From contig CM067307.1 in the NCBI GenBank assembly GCA_034231615.1, positions 898,001 to 962,000 on the forward strand: DNA of 64,000 bases, given 5' to 3'. Origin of the DNA: Meghimatium bilineatum (Eukaryota > Mollusca > Gastropoda > Stylommatophora > Philomycidae). Position 1 is the stretch's first letter. Every line of letters starts with the position of its first letter. Shown in pieces: positions 11,853 to 24,900 of this stretch. Both the position numbers and the translations under genes were made by a program. The notes below the pieces were generated by a model, which did no database searches, was not told the origin of the DNA, and saw only the letters and a list, made by a program, of their open reading frames with translations.

Positions 11853-12751
11853 ATCAAATAGCAACATCAAATAGCCAACATACTGCTACTTCCATCATCG
11901 TCAATCAGGAAAAACTGCAGGTAGTCGACAATTTTACTTACCTTGGAAGCACTCTCTCTCGCGATGTCAACATTGATGTGGAAATTAACAATAGACTGGC
12001 AAAAGCTAGTGCTGTATTTGGCAGATTACGCAAAAATGTATGGGACAGAAGAGGTATAAGAACAACCACCAAACTACAAGTATATCATGCTGCTGTTATA
12101 CCAACCTTACTATACGCCTGCGAAACGTGGACAGTGTATGCTAGACATGCAAGAAAGTTAAATCATTTCCATCTTACCTGCCTACGTAAATTACTAAACA
12201 TCCATTGGTGGGACAAAGTACCAGACTACGAGGTCTTGGAAAAATCAACCTCAATAAGCATCAACACAATACTTATGAAGGCGCAGGCACGCTGGGCAGG
12301 CCATCTTGTGCGTATGGAGATCTCGCGTTTGCCAAAACAAATATATTATGGATAACTCAAGGCAGGATTTCGAAAAGCTGGTGGACAGAAAAAGCGTTTC
12401 AAAGACACGCTCAAGTCATCCTTGAAACATCTTAACATTGACGTAGGCGCTTGGGAGAGCCTCGCTCAGGATAGAACAGCATGGCGGTACAGCATTAGAA
12501 CGGGAGCACTAGCGGCAGAAGAATTCAGACAAGAAACTGCAAGACAGAAGCGGACACGTAGAAAAGAAAAAACATCTCAACCTCACACAGATACCTTCTA
12601 TTGTTGTCAATTCTGTAAAAGAACATTTTGTGCGCGCATTGGACTTGCTAGTCATTTAAAAATGCACTATTAACTTTATTTTTTTATTATTTATTGTTAT
12701 TATTATTATGGTTGAGTTTTTGGTCATCGTCGATCACGACGGACGAACATC
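11853..12751 (+). mobile_element. LINE C-terminal fragment with C2H2 zinc finger, inserted in the 30-bp array
   Basis: The plus-strand translation gives FTYLGSTLSRD, VIPTLLYACETWTVY, CLRKLLNIHWWDKVPDYEV and ARWAGHLVRM. After a frameshift near 12340 it continues LAQDRTAWRYSIRTGA and ends in a C2H2 finger (CQFCKRTF, then HLKMH) before a stop at about 12672. It is the same family as 48010-49620. The array resumes with atgtcaggaca on both sides (near 11843 and 12752), consistent with insertion, although the repeat unit itself would give the same match. It is 5' truncated, so it lacks the catalytic domains. Confidence 0.85.
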
Positions 12752-13229
12752 ATGTCAGGACAAAGTCACCAACAATGATTTATGTCAGGACAAAGTCACC
12801 AACAATGATTCATGCCAGGACAAAGTCATCAACAATGATTCATGCCAGGACAAAGTCATCAACAATGATTTATGCCAGGACAAAGTCATCAACAATGATT
12901 TATGTCAGGAAAAGTCACCAACGCTGATGTATGGTACGACCAAGTCACCAACGCTGATGTATGGTACGACCAATTCACCAAAGCTGATGTATGGTACGAC
13001 CAAGTCACCAACGCTGATGTATGGTGGGACAAAGTCACCAACGCTGATGTATGGTCGGACAAAGTCACCAACGCTGATGTATGGTCGGACAAGTCACTAA
13101 CGCTGATGTATGGTGGGACAAGTCACCAACGCTGATGTATGGTCGGACAAAGTCACCAACGCTGATGTATGGTCGGACAAAGTCACCAACGCTGATGTAT
13201 GGTGGGACAAGTCACCAACGCTGATGTAT
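12752..13229. repeat. 30-bp minisatellite, second block
   Basis: Continuation of the TNADV-type array, changing from acaatgatt-type to acgctgatg-type units near 12915. Interrupted at 13230 by a short LINE fragment. Confidence 0.9.
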
Positions 13230-13566
13230 CTATCTATCTATTCGCTGAAACACTTTGTTGCCTTTCGGCATAAGAGGTAGAAGAGTTTTCTGGAGACGGC
13301 CCTCTTGTGTGCTGAGTACATTGTGGAATTTTTCGCCTATTTTATTTCAGTGGTCCATCGTTTTCATGGTCGATCTCTAGATCTGCCGTCGCCGTATCTG
13401 TGTAGCATAGCTTGTTGTGATATGATATCTGATGGTAGTCTGCTGATGTGTGCAAACCATTTGATATGTTGTCTCTTGATGTTTTATAAGATTGGGGTGG
13501 TGCCGGTTTGTTGTCGGATGTCCTTCCTCGCCCTGTGTCTTAACGATATTCCTAGGATTCGTTAAT
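13230..13566 (-). mobile_element. Short LINE 3' fragment with (GATA)n tail inside the array
   Basis: Homologous to 19420-19760 and 43620-43830: the C-terminal region of an RTE-like reverse transcriptase. On the minus strand it ends in a (GATA)n tail (tatctatctatc at 13228-13240). The array motif aacgctgatgtat stands on both sides (13217-13229, 13567-13579) as target duplication or simply as repeat units. Confidence 0.75.
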
Positions 13567-14532
13567 AACGCTGATGTATATCAGGACAATTACCAAAGCT
13601 GATGTATGGCAGGACAATTACCAACGCTGATGTATGGTGGGACAATTACCAACGCTGATGTATGGCAGGACAATTACCAACGCTGATGTATGGCAGGACA
13701 ATTACCAACGCTGATGTATGGTGGGACAATTACCAACGCTGATGTATGGCAGGACAATTACCAACGCTGATGTATGGTGGGACAATTACCAACGCTGATG
13801 TATGGCAGGACAATTACCAACGCTGATGTATGGCAGGACAATTACCAACGCTGATGTATGGTGGGACAATTACCAACGCTGATGTATGGTGGGACAATTA
13901 CCAACGCTGATGTATGGCAGGACAATTACCAACGCTGATGTATGGCAGGACAATTACCAACGCTGATGTATGGTGGGACAATTACCAACGCTGATGTATG
14001 GCAGGACAATTACCAACGCTGATGTATGGTGGGACAATTACCAACGCTGATGTATGGCAGGACAATTACCAACGCTGATGTATGGCAGGACAATTACCAA
14101 CGCTGATGTATGGTGGGACAATTACCAACGCTGATGTATGGCAGGACAATTACCAACGATGATGTATGGCGGGACAATTACCAACGCTGATGTATGGAAG
14201 GACAATTACCAACGCTGATGTATGGCAGGACAATTACCAACGCTGATGTATGGTGGGACAATTACCAACGCTGATGTATGGCAGGACAATTACCAACGCT
14301 GATGTATGGTGGGACAATTACCAACGCTGATGTATGGCAGGACAATTACCAACGCTGATGTATGGCAGGACAATTACCAACGCTGATGTATGGTGGGACA
14401 ATTACCAACGCTGATGTATGGCAGGACAATTACCAACGATGATGTATGGCGGGACAATTACCAACGCTGATGTATGGAAGGACAATTACCAACGCTGATG
14501 TATGGCAGGACAATTACCAACGCTGATGTATT
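13567..14532. repeat. 30-bp minisatellite, third block
   Basis: About 32 copies of a 30-bp unit containing accaacgctgatgtatgg. Variants ggcagg and ggtggg alternate in recurring patterns, a sign of multi-unit duplications. It ends by running into LINE coding sequence at 14530. Confidence 0.95.
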
Positions 14533-14665
14533 GGAAAGAGAAAGAAATACATCCGGGTTTATTTCTACGCTCAGCATGCGCAGACTCCGATGGCTGGGAC
14601 ACACTAAGAGGAAGGAAAATGGCAAAATATTTAAAGATATTATATGGAGATTTAGTCTTGGAGAT
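14505..14665 (+). pseudogene. LINE C-terminal remnant between two arrays
   Basis: The plus frame reads TNADVLERERNTSGF, STLSMRRLRWLGHTKR, then KIFKDIIWRFSL, or KILYGDL in the neighbouring frame. The order TNADV, RRLRWLGH, ILYGEL is the C-terminal order of a common LINE family. The array to the left repeats the TNADV segment and the array to the right repeats the LYGEL segment. Confidence 0.75.
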
Positions 14666-15482
14666 AATCTATTATATGGAGAATTGCAGTCTTGGAGATA
14701 ATCTATTATATGGAGATTTAGTCTTGGAGATAATCTATTATATGGAGAATTGCAGTCTTGGAGATAATCTATTATATGGAGAATTGCAGTCTTGGAGATA
14801 ATCTATTATATGGAGAATTGCATTCTTGGAGATAATCTATTATATGGAGAATTGCATTCTTGGAGATAATCTATTATATGGAGAATTGCATTCTTGGAGA
14901 TAATCTATTATATGGAGAATTGCATTCTTGGAGATAATCTATTATATGGAGAATTGCATTCTTGGAGATAATCTATTATATGGAGAATTGCATTCTTGGA
15001 GATAATGTATTATATGGAGAATTGCATTCTTGGAGATAATCTATTATATGGAGAATTGCATTCTTGGAGATAATCTATTATATGGAGAATTGCATTCTTG
15101 GAGATAATCTATTATATGGAGAATTGCATTCTTGGAGATAATCTATTATATGGAGAATTGCATTCTTGGAGATAATCTATTATATGGAGAATTGCATTCT
15201 TGGAGATAATCTATTATATGGAGAATTGCATTCTTGGAGATAATCTATTATATGGAGAATTGCATTCTTGGAGATAATCTATTATATGGAGAATTGCATT
15301 CTTGGAGATAATCTATTATATGGAGAATTGCATTCTTGGAGATAATCTATTATATGGAGAATTGCATTCTTGGAGATAATCTATTATATGGAGAATTGCA
15401 TTCTTGGAGATAATCTATTATATGGAGATTTAGTCTTGGAGATAATCTATTATATGGAGATTTAGTCTTGGAGATAATCTAG
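14640..15482. repeat. 34-bp minisatellite from a LINE LYGEL segment
   Basis: About 24 copies of a 34-bp unit containing tatggagaattgcattcttg. The first units read LLYGDL and LLYGELQSW in frame, matching the LINE remnant they grow out of. The last two copies return to the first-unit variant (gatttagtc), so the array ends resemble its beginning. Confidence 0.95.
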
Positions 15483-15882
15483 TGTAGATCTCTACTTCGA
15501 TGCAAAGGCACATATGTAATCGCGATTATGCATGATACAGATGCTGACATGGAATCATCGGAACATGACGTCATCGATTGTTTGACATGAAAGTGTAACA
15601 TCAGGAATAAAGTTAAATGAGAAAATGATAGCAGTTCATTCAAGACCTGCATCTCTAAGGAAACTCGTAAGCATACAATCTTACAAGTGGGCCTGTGATT
15701 CCTTGTACATTCAATGGAAGACTATTTGCATCTCAGTCTTTTGAGTCCCATTCATAATCATCATAGGTAGTAGATGATATTTCTTATATCACAACAATAC
15801 TATTACCGTCTGGAAAGACGGAAAGCTGTCTAATATACGTAAAATTTAATAACGTGAACAATTGTTTGATCTTCCTTCTCAG
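15483..15882. other. Upstream region of the lectin gene
   Basis: No recognisable core promoter element was identified with confidence. The stretch cttccttctcag directly before the ATG at 15883 is a good splice acceptor, so a 5' untranslated exon probably lies further upstream and the promoter may lie in or beyond this stretch. Confidence 0.35.
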
Positions 15883-15922
15883 ATGCGATTTGTGTTGCTC
15901 CTGGCTCTGGCCGCTCAGTGCG
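15883..15922 (+). CDS. Lectin exon 1: signal peptide
   Basis: Encodes MRFVLLLALAAQC plus one base. The donor is gtaagt. The acceptor-like cttccttctcag touches the ATG, suggesting a preceding non-coding exon. Confidence 0.8.
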
Positions 15923-18900
15923 GTAAGTATTTTAACATTTCAACTCGACCTTCAAATCTAATCTCTGCCTCTATGAGTATATTTATAAGCTAAGAATTGA
16001 GGAGAAAATACAAGACGATGATGACATATGTTGTAGATAATAATAGCCGGCCAGCACAGTAGATGACTGAACAGTTTCAGACGTGTACATCTCTCTGATG
16101 TGTACGGGGATTACTGAAAAGTCCAATCCTGGCAAATAATCCCCTGCCACAGTTGGTACACTTATGAGAATTTGACTCATGTGTGTTTGTTGTTTTGTCT
16201 TTTCCAACAGAACGTTTTCTCCACGCCTCTTAGATTTGATGCCTCTCAGATTGGATGCCTCTCAGATTGGATGCCTCTCAGATTTGATGCCTCTCGACAG
16301 TGCAAGCACTTATGCTGGTGTTGGTTAACACAAGCAAAAAAGACAAGTTCCTGACATTTCAGGCATCTCTGTCTTTTACTATATCATGAACCCTGACAGC
16401 ATAAGGAGCACAAATTAAAATGATATTTCAAAACAAATATATTCAAATTCATTGCGAGTTATCATATTATACATAGCATATAATTATTACCAACCGTGGG
16501 CGATACGTATTACCCAAGTGTTGTACACGTGACTAACATTCACAGCTAAACATGTGTCCCCACCCATGTGTCCCCACCCATGTGTCCCCACCCATGTGTT
16601 GTAGACTATACTAACATTCACAGCTAGACATGTGTCCCCACCCATGTGTTGTAGACTTGACTAACATTCACAGCTAAACACGTGTCCCACCCATGTGTTT
16701 ATGTCAAGCCTGGGTACAACAAGTAAAGTACTCTTCCTTTCGGGTTCCCCATGAGCTCAACAATAAAAATATCTCCTAGAAGTTCATATGTGATGTAGTC
16801 TATTGAAATTGTCAATGTCTGTCCGTTCTTCTTCTCGTTGAATTAAGTTGTTATTTCTATAAGTTTCGTTTGGGATCTTCCGCCTTGTCTTCGTTGGTGA
16901 GTTCGGTTATTTCTGGTCTACGTCAAATGAGGATGATAAAATTCGATGGAGAGGTGTTCAAGTCCTCTCGATAATTTGTTAACACGTTACAGATCTGGTT
17001 GGAGAAAGTTCTACACTTCTCTAATATAAACCACAATTGGCTCGTCTTCTCACTGTCAGATGTCACCTGATGTAACATGTATTTTATGTATACATGTATT
17101 TTATCCTTGATAAATGCCTTTCTGTCGAAACGTCGATGTGTGTGTGTGCCTATATGTGTTTCATTTTGCTATCAAAATTTCATTACTCCGTTTCACGCTT
17201 TACCTGTTCAATTGTCCACGTCTTCTCCTATCTTCCACTTGTGATATCTTCCTAGTTTTGTCTTAACGTCCTACTAACTTACCAATCTTCTACTATCTTC
17301 CACGTGTTCTCCCATCTTCTCCGTATTCACCTACCCTCCCAATCTTCTCCTATCGTCTTCATCCTCTCCTATCTTCCCCGTCTTCTCCCATCTTCTCCCA
17401 TCTTCGATTAAGACGGAAGTCAAGAGACATATTTAAAAATATTTTTATGCCAACACTCTGATATCAATGCCAGATATGCCTATAGTAGCTGACAGCAGCT
17501 CAGTAGAGAAAAATTACAACATGTGAGATTAAATACCTGAGAAATGAAACAATAGTGATCACTAGACAAAATGAGAAATGAAGAAATCAGGAGAAGAATC
17601 GGTATAAGACCATGCACAGAATACATCGAGAAACAACAAATAAAATGGTTTTGACACCTTATGAGAATTAACTGTAACCAACTACCAACAAGAACATACA
17701 ACATAAGAAGATCTGGATACAAGGCAAGAGGAATACATAGAAAAAAATTATATAGTTTTATGACATCATCATCATCATCAGGTGCCATGCCGGGTGGCGT
17801 AGGCGGTCATGGCTCTCCACAGCTCTCTGTCCACAGTATTATGTATCAAAGTCGTTGTTGTTTCTTTGCCGTGCCAGGTTGTCAAACTGTCTAATATTTT
17901 CTCACGTTGTCGCCCTCTGTCTCTGGTGCCTTCAATCTTGCCTGTTGTGATTATGTTCTCTAAACCTGCCTGTCTCATGAAGTGGCCAAAAAAAGAAGAT
18001 TGCCTTTTTCTTATATTGTTGATTAAGGTCCGTTTCGCATATAACTCTTTTAACACCTCTACATTAGTTTTTCTGGCAGTCCATGGTATTCTCAGCATTC
18101 TTCTGTAGAACCACATCTCTGTTTTAAGACAACCCTGAATAAATACGGATTTAACAGAGCCAAGGCGACACATCTGGCATTGGGCAGACAACTAAAGCTC
18201 TTAGTCACCACCCCTGCGCTTAACGGAAAGTGTGGATATTCTGACCATCATCCAACTGGGGATAGACAATAAACATCTAAATATGTTTTATATTTCTGAT
18301 GTATATTAATGCCTTATATAATTTCCATACATCTAAACCTGTTCACTGTGAATACGGATCCATCTAAATCTGTTCACTGTGAATACGGATCCATCTAAAT
18401 CTGTTCACTGTGAATACGGATCCATCTAAATCTGTTCACTGTGAATACGGCCCTAGTGTATGGTCGTTTGTGCAGATTAATTACCAGTTTTTATATCACG
18501 TTGTCTAAGTTTCAGTAAGTTGTAGATTCTAGTACAAAATATAAGTCTTTCTTTCTAGTAATTCTGATATTAATGTTTAACGATGCTTCAGTTAGAAATG
18601 GTGTTTCTTGATGTTTCAATTAGATATGGTGTTTCTTGATGTTTCAATTAGATATGATGTTTAACAATTTTTGACTTCGAGACGATGTTTGTTGATTTTT
18701 CAGTTAGAAATAAATTTTTTCAGGATGTTTCAGTTAGAAATAATGTTACGTGATGATTATGTTAGAAATGATGTTGAGTTGTTTTCAGCTAGAATGAAGG
18801 AAGACATAATTCCGCTACAAGTCTTCATGTGGAACGCTCAGAAGAACATTTATGAATGAATTACAATCAATAGGCATAAATGCACAAGACCTGCACTCCT

Positions 18901-21900
18901 TGGCAACTGACCGAAAGGCATGGAGAGCTATGACATCTGCCCTATGTGCCAAACTTGGCAACTGACCGACAGGCATGGAGAACTATGGCATCCACCCTAT
19001 GTGCTAAACTTGGCAAAAGAGAAACTGACTGACTGTGTTTCAGTTAGCAATGTTTCTTGATTTGTTAGAAATATTGATGTTTCAATTAGAAAGTGGGCTT
19101 AATGTTTAATGGTGTTTCAGTTAGCAATGATGTTTCGTGATGTTTCAGTTAGCTTTGATTAGTTATGTTTCACTAAGAAAGGATTCACGATGTTTCATTT
19201 ATCAATCGTTAGTGATGTTTCAGTTAGCAATGATGTTTTTATGATGTTTCAGTAAATGCTGGCTGTCCGAATGCATGGAAAGAGTTCAATGGTTTCTGTT
19301 ATGCCTTCTATAATGAAAAAGTAAATTGGCTTGTTGCTGCTGTAAGTAAATATTAAATTATTATTCATCGTACATTCTCAAACTCCCGCTAGAACTCTTT
19401 TGAAGGAGGACAATGATCTATCTATCTATCTATACGCCGTGGCCCTTGTTTGACTTGCGGCGTCAGGGGTGGAAGAGTTCTCTGGGGATGGCCTTCTTGT
19501 GCGCTGTTTGTAAATGTGTTCCTGTCACTTCTTTGATTTCTGTGATCCATCTTTTACATGGTCTGCCTCTGGCTTTATAACCGTTATGTTTATGTGTCAT
19601 GGTCATTTGTGGCATGCTATCTGTCGGTAGTCTGGAAGCATGTGAAAACCACCTGATCTGTTGTCTTTTGATGTGTTCCAATACTGGTATTGTTTTGGTT
19701 ATCTTTCTGATGTTATCGTTTCTAATTCTATCTCTTAATGACACTCCGAGTATTCTTCGTAGACATGTCATTTCTGTTATCACTATTTTTCTTTTGTCCT
19801 GTGCTGATATTGTCCAGGTTTGGCATTGGTATCATAGTTATGGAATAATAATAGTCTTGTATAATGCAACTTTAGTGTCTATGTTTATATTTTTGTTCTT
19901 GAAAATACGTGTCATCTGTCCTAGGATCTGGAATGTTTTGGTGCATCTATTTTGTAACTCTTTACTGGTTTTCCCTTCACTCGATATAGGCCTAATGCTT
20001 CCTAAAAGTAAGTGAACTCATTTTACCTGTTTAAGGTATTTATCATTGATGGAGATAGTGATATTTCTTTCTTTCTTTGCTATTGCCATTATTTCGGTCT
20101 TTTCAATATTGATCTTCATGTTGAATTTTTGACATTTTGTGTGGAGTTTGTTCATATGTTCTTGCAATTGTTCTTCTGAAGATCCAATGACAATGATCCT
20201 ACTATGATGATATCAACAACTTCAGTCCCAGGTGTTAGTGTGATGATATCAACAACTTCAGTCCCAGGTGTTATGGGCTAGTAAACCTTCAATTTTTAAA
20301 CATTACATTCTGTAGCGAAACCTGATTCACGCAAGTATGTCGCCATGTGTTGCTGGGACCCGAAAGGGGAGCAAAGAATAGCAACACTGGTTACCTTCCA
20401 CGCATGTTGTAAAAGGCGACTAAGGAGGTAATGGGATGGAGTTGGCTGTCCCATCCCATATAGGGTCAGTGACCCAAAGCCTTGCTGAATTCCGATGTTA
20501 GTTAGTTAGTTAGTCGTCGGATCATCATCACTGCAAACTGGACACATCCATAGTTGCTCCGATCTCTCCTTGAGTGTATCCGCCATCACACTTCTGCTGA
20601 CAGTTACCGGTCCTATGCTGGTTGACCATCATTCTTCTGCGCCCTCCAAAATGTTCACCTCTAGCAACACCGCATTTCAACCCCTGATCTTTAATCCCAA
20701 TCTAGCCATTGAAAAGGAATCATCATCCACATTAGTCTTACTCTCGCGTGTTATGTCTCTTAAGGAGTTCAAAACGTCAGCGCGATCCATTGCCCCATCG
20801 CCCTGTGCCCCAATCGCGCACGATGCCAGTTCATCCGCTCTTTCATCGCCTCGAACGCCCACATGTCCCAGCACGAAAATAAATGTAACTACTTTCACGC
20901 TCGCATTTCTCAAGGCCTCAACCCACTGTTCGCGAACGAGACCCACTTGTAACTTCTTAATCATACTCAGAGAGTCACTCAAGATGCAGACCTGCGTTAC
21001 TTTCTGTATGCGTAGCCACTCAAATGCCTTGGTCACCGCCATAGTCTCCATGGTCATACTACTCGTAGTGACCGCAATGGCACCATTTTCCTCCTTGATC
21101 GTTGTACCTGCGCACTGAGCTGTAAAGGCCCAAGCACTGCGAACATGTCTAATCACAGATCCATCAGTGTATATAATCACATCCCCCTCTTTGGTATTCT
21201 TACTGACCAAATCATGCTCTTCTTTCTCCACAACTGTGGGACACCATTCTCTGCATTCCCTGCTAAGTGAAATTACTACTCTCAAACAAGTTTCGAAATC
21301 TGTGGGTAGACTTCCGCAACTGCTGCCACATCCTGCAATCTGCACACACTTTGTGTGACATCCTCAGCACGTCCCATCCACGACCCCCCCCCCTCTTGAG
21401 TCTGCTGCCTTTACCTTTCTTTATTTCGAAATGCAACGGGTGTTCCTTATCTGCATGTATTTGAAAGTACACCCGTGCACGGCAATACTGTAATCTATGC
21501 TCAGCTGTTGGGCAGTCAAGTAGGTATCGCATAGCTCTTGTCGATGTGTCTCTTATGCATCCCAGAATGATACGCATTGCTGCATTCTGGACTCTATCCA
21601 GTCTTTCGATCTGAGTTTGGCTAACAGCCACAACCAAACCCTGGTACAAAAGAAATAACAATCTTTGCTCACACTGCGCAGCAGCCATAACCTTCATTGC
21701 TGCTAAGCCTTTGCCTGCCCTTATGATAATGTGGTCAACATGTTCCCTGAAACTCAGGATTCTGTAAAAAAACACACCCAGATATCTCATTGTGCTAGTT
21801 CTTTCTAAACGTTTCCCGGACAACGAAACTTGTGGCATGGGTGTCTTTACCGTGTGATTGTTCAAGGAAAACCACGTCACGAATGCCTTAGACGGATTAA

Positions 21901-24900
21901 CCACTGCTCCCGTATCTCGACACCAATTTGTCAGTCTGTCCAGCTCCTTCTGTAGTTCCACGACGCACTCTTCTCGATTCTACCCTGTCTATACACCAGG
22001 ATATCATTGGCATATGGCATCGTTCTGCCAACACCTGTGATTTGATTGCCAGCGATATGTACTGTGTATACATGGCAAAGTACAGGAGATAGAGTCGATC
22101 CCTGTGGCAGGCTAGGGCTAATAACCGTTGGTGTAGATATCCAGTTACCACACTTAAGAACTACAACCCTGTGCATCAGGGCGGCGACAACCCAACGCAC
22201 GACAAAAGGTCCGATGTATCAGGTCGAAAGGCGCAGATATCGCAACAATTCTGTAAACCATGACACAACGCATTCCATTCTTCGGACTACATCCTGCTAA
22301 TCTGCAGGAGTTTGAGAACGAACGCAGAAGTAGAAGATGCAAGTATGTCCACATTTGTATACCCACTCACAAACACGCACACAAACATATATATACACAC
22401 ACGCGCTAATATCATCATTATCAACAAATGCCGTCTCCGCAACGAAGTTTGACTGCAACACACCTCCATCATCCGGTCTCTTGTTTTGGTGGTGCACTTT
22501 GCTAGACTGTAACCTGTCCATCTTGTGATGTTACTCTCCCACTTGTATCTCTTCCTACCTCTCGCTCACCTCCCCTCGCTGTACCTCAAGTAAGGTCTTC
22601 AATAAGGTTTCATGTCCTTCTATGTGTCCAAAATATATTATTTTCTTGATCATTGCGTCCTTTAATAATATTTCTTCATAATGTTAGAATCCATTTGTTT
22701 GTTTTTCTCTCTTTCCACAATGTTCTCCCTATTATTCTATATATCCACATTTCAATGGCATCAATTCTGTCTTCTAATTGTGTATTTAGTGTCCATGTTT
22801 CTGAGCCATACATTAATATACAATAGATGTAGCATTTTATAAATCTCATTTTTAGCTTGTTTGTAATTTGTTTAGATGTTAATATTTTCCTCATGTTATT
22901 GAAGGTACTTTTAGCCATTCCTATTCTCCTTTTAACTTCTGTTTCAAATCTGTCGTCATTTGTGACTATGTGTCCAAGATATTGATACTGTTTTACTTGT
23001 TGTAGTTTCTCTCCATGTATGTTTATGTTTAGCTCTTGTTCTTCTGTGTCCATGCTGATTATCATGGTTTTTATTTTTTTGGATATTTATATCCGGTCCA
23101 TATTCATTACTTGATTTATTGACTTGATCTATTAGTCTTTGTAGTTCATGTTCACTTTCTGCTAAAAGAACAGTGTCATCTGCATATCTCAGGCTGTTTA
23201 TTATTTTCCCATTGATCTTGAGTATTGGAATTCCTTCTATATTTTTAAAGATATTCTCTGTGTATATATTAAATAGGCTTGGTGATAAAATACATCCTTG
23301 TCTTACCCCTCTTCTTATTTCTATGTATGGAGAGTTTTCACACCTTATTGACCCAGTCTGTTCCCAATATATATTTCTAATCAGTCTGATGTCTTTTCCA
23401 TCTATGCCTATTTCTTGAAGACATTCGATTAATTTTTCATGTTGTACTCTGTCAAAGGCCTTGTTGTAGTCTATGAAGCAAATATAGATACTTTTTAAAA
23501 CTTGTATATAATTACCTATCAATAGTCAGATACTAAGTATAGCTTCTCTGGTTCCTTTGTTTTTCCTTAAACCGATTTGCTCTTCACCGACCTCATCGTC
23601 TATCTTGTTTTTAATTCTTTCATGAATTATCTTGAGTAGTAGTTTGGCTATATGACTCATCAAACATATTCCATATATACACATATAACTTTAATGAAAT
23701 GTAATCTGTACTTTTTCTATCTGACAGGCATCTTGCAAAGTCTACACTGCACGTCTGCCGGAGATTGACAGCTCAGAGAAAAATGAGTTCTTGCTAAAGG
23801 AGATTGCTAGGTTGAATTGTAAGCTATATGTTCTGTACATGCGCACAATGCACCCACTAATGATAGTGTAAAAGCTAATGTTCGGGACAATTGGCATATG
23901 TGCATATGAACTACGGTGCTTCATTGATGACACAGTCTGTAAACTTGATGAAATGATCTACTGATTTGAGGTCACCTGGTCGTTGCATCAATCTTCTGTA
24001 AGATGTCAGTCATATACAGGGTGTCTACAAAGTGGTTGTGCACTCAGTTCCATTGCTCATGACGTCACATAAATTGTTGGTATTTAATATGGATAGTAAT
24101 GATGTCGTTGAGAATATTAATTTTTTTTAAAACGCTAACACGATGTTCAGAACGGTTAAGTACTCCCGTAGATTGCCATGCTCTATTTTGGGTTAGGATT
24201 AACGTTCGATGGAGAAGATAGAAGGAGGTGTCATATTGCTGTTGAATCTGATGTGCAGAAATTGATCAGTGAGAATCGCAGGGGCGGTGTTATCATTATA
24301 TACAGTGATGTTCGTGATACTTCACAGCTCAGTGTGCAAGAGAAAACTATTAGAGAGAAGCCTTCTCTGTAACTACACGTAGCATGCTTATGACAGAGTA
24401 TCTTTGGATTTCTTAATGACGCAGTTGCTACAACTTTCAGGAAGTCCATATGTCAACTGGGTTGGTGCGGCCATACTACAGAGAAAGGTGGCACTTAAGT
24501 GGGGTGATTGGGTATCAGAACCAACGGTCATAATTCCAGGTCTACCTCAGGGTTCTCCCTTGTCTCTTGTGCTATATGTATATAAGGCGCAAATTACCAG
24601 CAGCCAAATCACAGGGTCAGTTAAAACTATGCCGAATCCGACGACATCTTGGTGCATAGGCATGTCAATAATCGGGAAATCTGCACACTTGAAGTGCAGA
24701 AGGAGGTTGAACGAATAGGAAACTGGTGTGAATATACAGAATATGACCGAATATACAGGGGCTTTGGTGAATATCCATCTAGGGCATGCGTAACATGGTT
24801 TTCTCTGAACAATCCCATTCCTTGTGTCTCGTTTCATGCTTAAAAGAACTAGTACAGTGAAGTACCTTTATTGGTGTGTTTTTTTTTTTATAGAAGTCAG

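Noticed and set aside
24012-24040. cagggtgtctacaaagt as a DNA transposon terminal repeat (also near 47626)
   Set aside because: No matching inverted end or transposase was found nearby; too short to call.
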